Source of the DNA: Pinguiococcus pyrenoidosus | Taxonomy: Eukaryota; Sar; Pinguiophyceae; Pinguiochrysidales; Pinguiochrysidaceae | Reading direction: 5' to 3' | DNA: 11,378 nt | Assembly: GCA_019677205.1 (NCBI GenBank) | Contig: JAAMXY010000121.1 | Location: forward strand, 1 to 11,378 | In this document: positions 7,970 through 11,378 of the stretch, one piece after another | How positions within the stretch are numbered: position 1 is the stretch's first letter | How the letters are laid out: each line of letters starts with the position of its first letter | Notes under the pieces: model-generated | Databases searched by the model: none | Seen by the model: only the letters and a program-made list of their open reading frames with translations | Told to the model about the DNA's origin: nothing | Translations under genes and position numbers: made by a program

Positions 7970-8528
7970 CGCCACTTTTTCGCAGGCCTTGGAATGACTG
8001 GCAGAACACTTTTACTTGCGAGGGGAAAAGATGCGGCGCCAAATCGCCATCTTTGGGCGATGCTGCGGGGGCTGTCGCCTGATCTCCGGAGTATTTGGGC
8101 CTTCTATAGAAATTGGCGATGTTCTATCTACTAGACTTCTTAAACTCCAAAATATTGGCTCCGGAAGGGTATATATTTTGCGATTTCCCTTTCGCAATCG
8201 AGTCATAACATGACCAAATTCAAAAACCAAAATTAAGCAAAGCAAAATTGATTATAGGCTTCAAGCCAATCCCCAAGACTTCTTTGAGGATCCGTGACAT
8301 CCTTAACCACCAATATCACAGCACTCACAAGTGCTTCGACTTCGCCGTCGTCTGCGCACCTTTGCGCCGCCGAGCAGAGCTTCTGTACCGCGTTCTACAG
8401 GCGCGCACAGTGGGCCTGTCGTTCTCGATCCTCTTCCGGCGGCTTTCTATAGCGGAATCCACGCGTCAAGCGCAGTTTCGAGCGTGTGCGCCGCAACCGA
8501 AGCCTCAAGCGCACAAGATCCCTGAAGT
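7970..8528. promoter_or_regulatory. Head-to-head promoter region between Sas10 and V-ATPase B, with AT-rich core
   Basis: The 559 bases between the divergent start codons contain no convincing gene. The centre (about 8100-8265) is clearly more AT-rich than anything else in the window and includes GGTATATATTTTGCG near 8168-8182, which is TATA-like and could serve either strand, and the A-rich run CCAAAATTAAGCAAAGCAAA near 8227-8246. The flanks return to normal GC. Which elements are used cannot be told from sequence. Confidence 0.5.
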
Positions 8529-10102
8529 ATGGCTTCTTTTGCCGAGTTGTCTGCGGCCACGCGCGACTTCCACGTCCAACCGCGTCTGGACTACAAGACC
8601 ATTCGCGGCGTAAATGGCCCCTTGGTTATCCTGGATAACGTGAAGCTGCCCAAGTACGCGGAGATCGTGAACTTGACGCTCGGAACGGGCGAGACGCGTT
8701 CGGGGCAGATCTTGGAAGTGGCGGGAGACAAGGCTGTGGTGCAGGTGTTCGAGGGCACTTCCGACGTGGACAACCGCAAGACGCATATCTCGTTCACGGG
8801 AGATGTGCTGCGCATGCCCATCTCCGAGGAGATGCTGGGCAGGCAGTTCAATGGCAGCGGCAAGTGCATCGATCGCGCGCCGCCGGTGGTGGCCGAGGAC
8901 TACCTGGACATCCAGGGCCAGCCCATCAACCCCAGCTGCCGCGACTACCCCAAGGTACCCTGCCAGCAACGCCCGAGACAGAGTGATGAAGACCGTAGCG
9001 TCCTGAGAGCCCGTAAAACCCCTCCAAACCCCTCCCACAGGCCATGATCCAGACGGGTATCAGCGCGATTGACGTGATGAACACCATCGCGCGCGGCCAG
9101 AAGATCCCCATCTTCTCCGCCTCGGGCCTGCCCCACTCGGAGGTGGCCGCGCAGATCGCCCGGCAGGCGTCGCTGGTGAAGCAGAAGGACGTGATGGACT
9201 CGCACGAGGACAACTTCGCCATCGTGTTCGGCGCCATGGGCGTGAACATGGAGACCGCGCGCTACTTCAAGAACGACTTCGAGGAGTCTGGCGCCATGCA
9301 GCGCACCGCGCTGTTCCTCAACCTCGCCAACGACCCCACCATCGAGCGGATCATCACGCCGCGCTTGGCCCTCACCACCGCCGAGTACCTGGCGTACGAG
9401 AGAGAGATGCACGTGCTCGTCATCCTGACGGACATGACGGCCTACGCTGACGCCCTCCGCGAGGTGAGTGCCGCGCGCGAGGAGGTGCCGGGCCGCCGTG
9501 GCTATCCGGGGTACATGTACACCGACCTGAGCACGATCTACGAGCGCGCGGGCCGGATCGTCGGGAAGAACGGCTCCATCACGCAGCTGCCGATTTTGAC
9601 CATGCCCAACGGCGACATCACCCACCCCATCCCGGACCTCACGGGCTACATCACGGAGGGGCAGATCTACCTGGACACGCAGCTGCACAACAAGGATGTC
9701 TTCCCGCCGATCAACGTCCTGCCGTCGCTCTCGCGTCTCATGAAGTCCGCCATCGGCGTTGGCATGACGCGCGATGACCACTACCCGGTGTCCATGCAGC
9801 TGTACGCCAACTACGCCATGGGGAAGGATGTCATGGCGATGAAGGCAGTGGTGGGTGAGGAAGCACTGTCCAGCGACGACATCCTGTACTTAGAGTTCCT
9901 CGAGCGCTTCGAGACGACCTTCGTCAACCAGGGCGCGTACGAGAACCGCGACATCTTCGAGTCGCTCGACAAGGCATGGGAAATGCTCCGCCGCTTCCCG
10001 CCCGATCTGCTCAAGAAGATCTCGCAGAAGCTCAAGGACAAGTACTACGACCGCCGCGTCGGCAACGCGCCGGCGTCGGGCGGGGAGGAGAAGGCAAACT
10101 AG
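8529..10102 (+). CDS. VMA2: V-type proton ATPase subunit B, two exons
   Basis: Exons 8529-8954 and 9041-10102 (intron 86 bases, GTACCC to CCCACAG, phase 0) encode 495 residues, the usual length. Subunit B is the non-catalytic nucleotide-binding subunit that alternates with A in the V1 ring and helps drive proton pumping into vacuoles and other endomembrane compartments. The N-terminal beta-barrel carries [20 protein letters not shown] (27-46). The core has [13 protein letters not shown] (144-156), the degenerate P-loop region [20 protein letters not shown] (165-184), [20 protein letters not shown] (234-253), [20 protein letters not shown] (282-301) and the ATPase alpha/beta signature [10 protein letters not shown] (364-373). 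The intron falls just before the conserved MIQTG block. IGVGMTR (380-386) has Val where most family members I know have Glu (GEGMTR). The ATG has A at -3 and G at +4. Confidence 0.97.
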
Positions 10103-10156
10103 GGCTGTGAGGCGCGGCGATGGGAGGCCACGACCTTGGTGTCCGCGAGTGTTGCC

Positions 10157-10162
10157 AATAAA
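10157..10162 (+). terminator. Probable polyadenylation signal of V-ATPase B
   Basis: AATAAA lies 55 bases after the stop codon, at a normal distance for a short 3' UTR. It is the only canonical signal I noticed behind a plus-strand gene in the window, so its use here is an inference. It is only 26 bases before the stop of the convergent CAP-Gly gene, so the two transcripts may overlap. Confidence 0.5.
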
Positions 10163-10181
10163 TCTTTGATAAATCTTTGAT
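10160..10181. repeat. Perfect 11-base tandem duplication
   Basis: AAATCTTTGAT occurs at 10160-10170 and again at 10171-10181. It overlaps the AATAAA of the V-ATPase B gene and lies within the 85-base tail-to-tail gap. Confidence 0.9.
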
Positions 10182-10187
10182 ACGCAT

Positions 10188-11378
10188 TCATGACGGCTCC
10201 AGATCCTCCCGCGACAGGCGCATCACCTCGTTAGCATCTCGCTGGGATGGTGCGACCTTGGACATCGTTCTTGACAGAGCATCTACCAAATCATCCAACG
10301 CTTCCTTTGCATCTGGGAAACGGAAAACCAGAAGATGATCAGGGCAAGGTTTGTCAGCCCACACGAGCCGATCCTTCACCGAAATCCGCTCTGTGTGAGG
10401 AGACGCGATACGCACCTCTTCCGCTGCCCATGCTCTGCTTCTCGGCATCCATTCCGACGCTGCATTTATCTACGGCGTCAATGAGCGACTGCATGTCCAA
10501 AAGGACATCCTGGTCGGAAGAGAAGACGAAGCACAGCGTGGTGAGCATCACAAGGCAGGGCCCAGAACTCCTGGGAAAGCCACTGCCCGATCGACGTACC
10601 TTGACGTAGCAGCGGCAGAACTCGACAACTCGCTGGGAAGCTTGCCGAAGCCGTTCTTCCGCCTCCGGGTCGTTGGCAAGCTCCTCGTCAGCTGCCAGTT
10701 TCATGTCGCCGTCACCTGGCTCCTGAAGGAGACAACACACGGAGGGCACCAAAGGAAGTCAACTTTGGTACAGACACGCTTTGGTACAGACACGCAGCAT
10801 AGTCGACGCAAGGCCTTGGACCGTACCCAAGCTAGTTCTATGTTCTTCGGACGTACGAAAAGCCCGTGCTTGTCCTCGCATTCGAAGTATTTCTCGCCCT
10901 GCACCGTCCCATTGTTCTTCCCGCTGTGCGGTGTCGTGTGGGAAGGCAAAGAAAGAGAGGAAGAAAAGGAAGGGCAGAGGAAGGGACAGACTCGTCAGCA
11001 CTTGTGTTTATACGCTTGCCGACCCTTTGAGAAACTCGGCAAGTCGCCTACCTCGGATGAGGCAATGCAATGCCAACCCAGATCCCCGAGGCAAAGGATG
11101 TTTCCCCGATGAAGCGAACAGATCCCACCTATCGACGCGAGATTCTCGTCAGCGCAGTCTGCCGACAACAAGTTTGAGCATATCCTTACATTGGGCGGCT
11201 TAAGTGACTTCACCACAACTTGATCCCCGAGGTTGAAGGGCAGGTCATCGAGCTCTTCCGCAAGGGACGTTGCGGACGAAGCCTTGGTGTGCTTCGCCGG
11301 CGTCAGCTTGGTGTCCGAGCTCTCGCTCCTCGAGATGCTCCGCGTTGGTGACGCCGTGCCAGCTTCGGTCGGCGCCTG
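10188..11378 (-). CDS. CAP-Gly domain protein (N-terminus outside window), six exons seen
   Basis: Minus-strand exons 11378-11190, 11128-11052, 10923-10827, 10722-10600, a fifth starting at 10509, and a last one ending at 10188 join in frame. The first four introns are 61, 128, 104 and 90 bases. The CAP-Gly domain is split over three exons: [14 protein letters not shown], then [20 protein letters not shown], then [20 protein letters not shown] followed by [14 protein letters not shown] stands in for the usual GKNDG. CAP-Gly domains bind the C-terminal EEY/F tails of tubulin and EB proteins, so a microtubule role is likely. A Ser/Thr-rich stretch precedes the domain; an acidic helical segment ([16 protein letters not shown]) and an unrecognised C-terminal part ([20 protein letters not shown]) follow. 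The last junction is uncertain: an 85-base intron (10473-10389, phase 0, acceptor CAGAG) or a 25-base intron (10415-10391, phase 1) both restore the frame. This gives about 240 or 260 visible residues. Confidence 0.85.
10763..10794. repeat. Perfect 16-base tandem duplication inside a CAP-Gly gene intron
   Basis: CTTTGGTACAGACACG occurs at 10763-10778 and again at 10779-10794. It lies within the 104-base third visible intron (10826-10723); removing one copy would leave 88 bases, the common size in this window. Confidence 0.9.

Noticed and set aside
8945-9781. 278-codon minus-strand frame across V-ATPase B
   Set aside because: Antisense to a highly conserved exon; Val/Leu/Arg/His-rich composition is typical of the reverse frame of GC-rich coding DNA.
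1861-10102. An endomembrane gene cluster formed by UNC-50, Rab GDI and V-ATPase B
   Set aside because: All three are ubiquitous housekeeping genes interleaved with unrelated ones (MsrA, Sas10); nothing in the sequence shows shared control.
1-11378. Mobile elements, CRISPR arrays, tRNA or rRNA genes, viral or toxin genes
   Set aside because: No transposase, reverse transcriptase or capsid-like frame, no terminal inverted repeats, no spaced direct repeats and no tRNA-like A and B boxes were seen on reading both strands.

Overview
The window is nuclear DNA from a gene-dense, fairly GC-rich unicellular eukaryote. The evidence is a set of single-copy housekeeping genes of eukaryotic type (UNC-50, Rab GDI, Sas10/Utp3, V-ATPase subunit B, a CAP-Gly protein), spliceosomal GT-AG introns that restore reading frames exactly, and no bacterial operon layout. 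Nearly all introns are 60-130 bases and most are 76-92 bases. I cannot place the lineage from the sequence alone; a compact-genome protist (alga, oomycete-like or other) fits. All genes lie on alternating strands, so each intergenic space is either a shared head-to-head promoter or a tail-to-tail 3' region.

Layout, left to right: (1) the last 36 codons of an unrecognised plus-strand gene (2-109). (2) A minus-strand five-exon gene for a small helical, TPR-like protein (556-1331). (3) A 529-base head-to-head spacer carrying a polypyrimidine minisatellite. (4) Intronless plus-strand UNC-50 family membrane protein (1861-2628). (5) Minus-strand nine-exon Rab GDP-dissociation inhibitor (2850-4922). 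(6) A 368-base head-to-head spacer, then plus-strand methionine sulfoxide reductase A in three exons, the last only 13 bases (5291-6121). (7) Intronless minus-strand Sas10/Utp3 ribosome-biogenesis protein with long acidic and Gly-Lys repeats (6314-7969). (8) A 559-base head-to-head spacer with an AT-rich core, then plus-strand V-ATPase subunit B in two exons (8529-10102). (9) A minus-strand CAP-Gly protein running off the right edge (10188-11378).

The genes do not form one pathway. UNC-50, Rab GDI and V-ATPase B all belong to the endomembrane system, but all are ubiquitous and their proximity is probably chance. I found no mobile element, CRISPR array, tRNA, rRNA, virus or toxin gene, and nothing that amounts to an undescribed system. 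The points most worth a second look are the 13-base MsrA exon carrying a C-terminal cysteine, the unresolved last intron of the CAP-Gly gene (85 or 25 bases), the N-terminal extension of the GDI, the repeat-built charged tracts in Sas10, and the promoter minisatellite.
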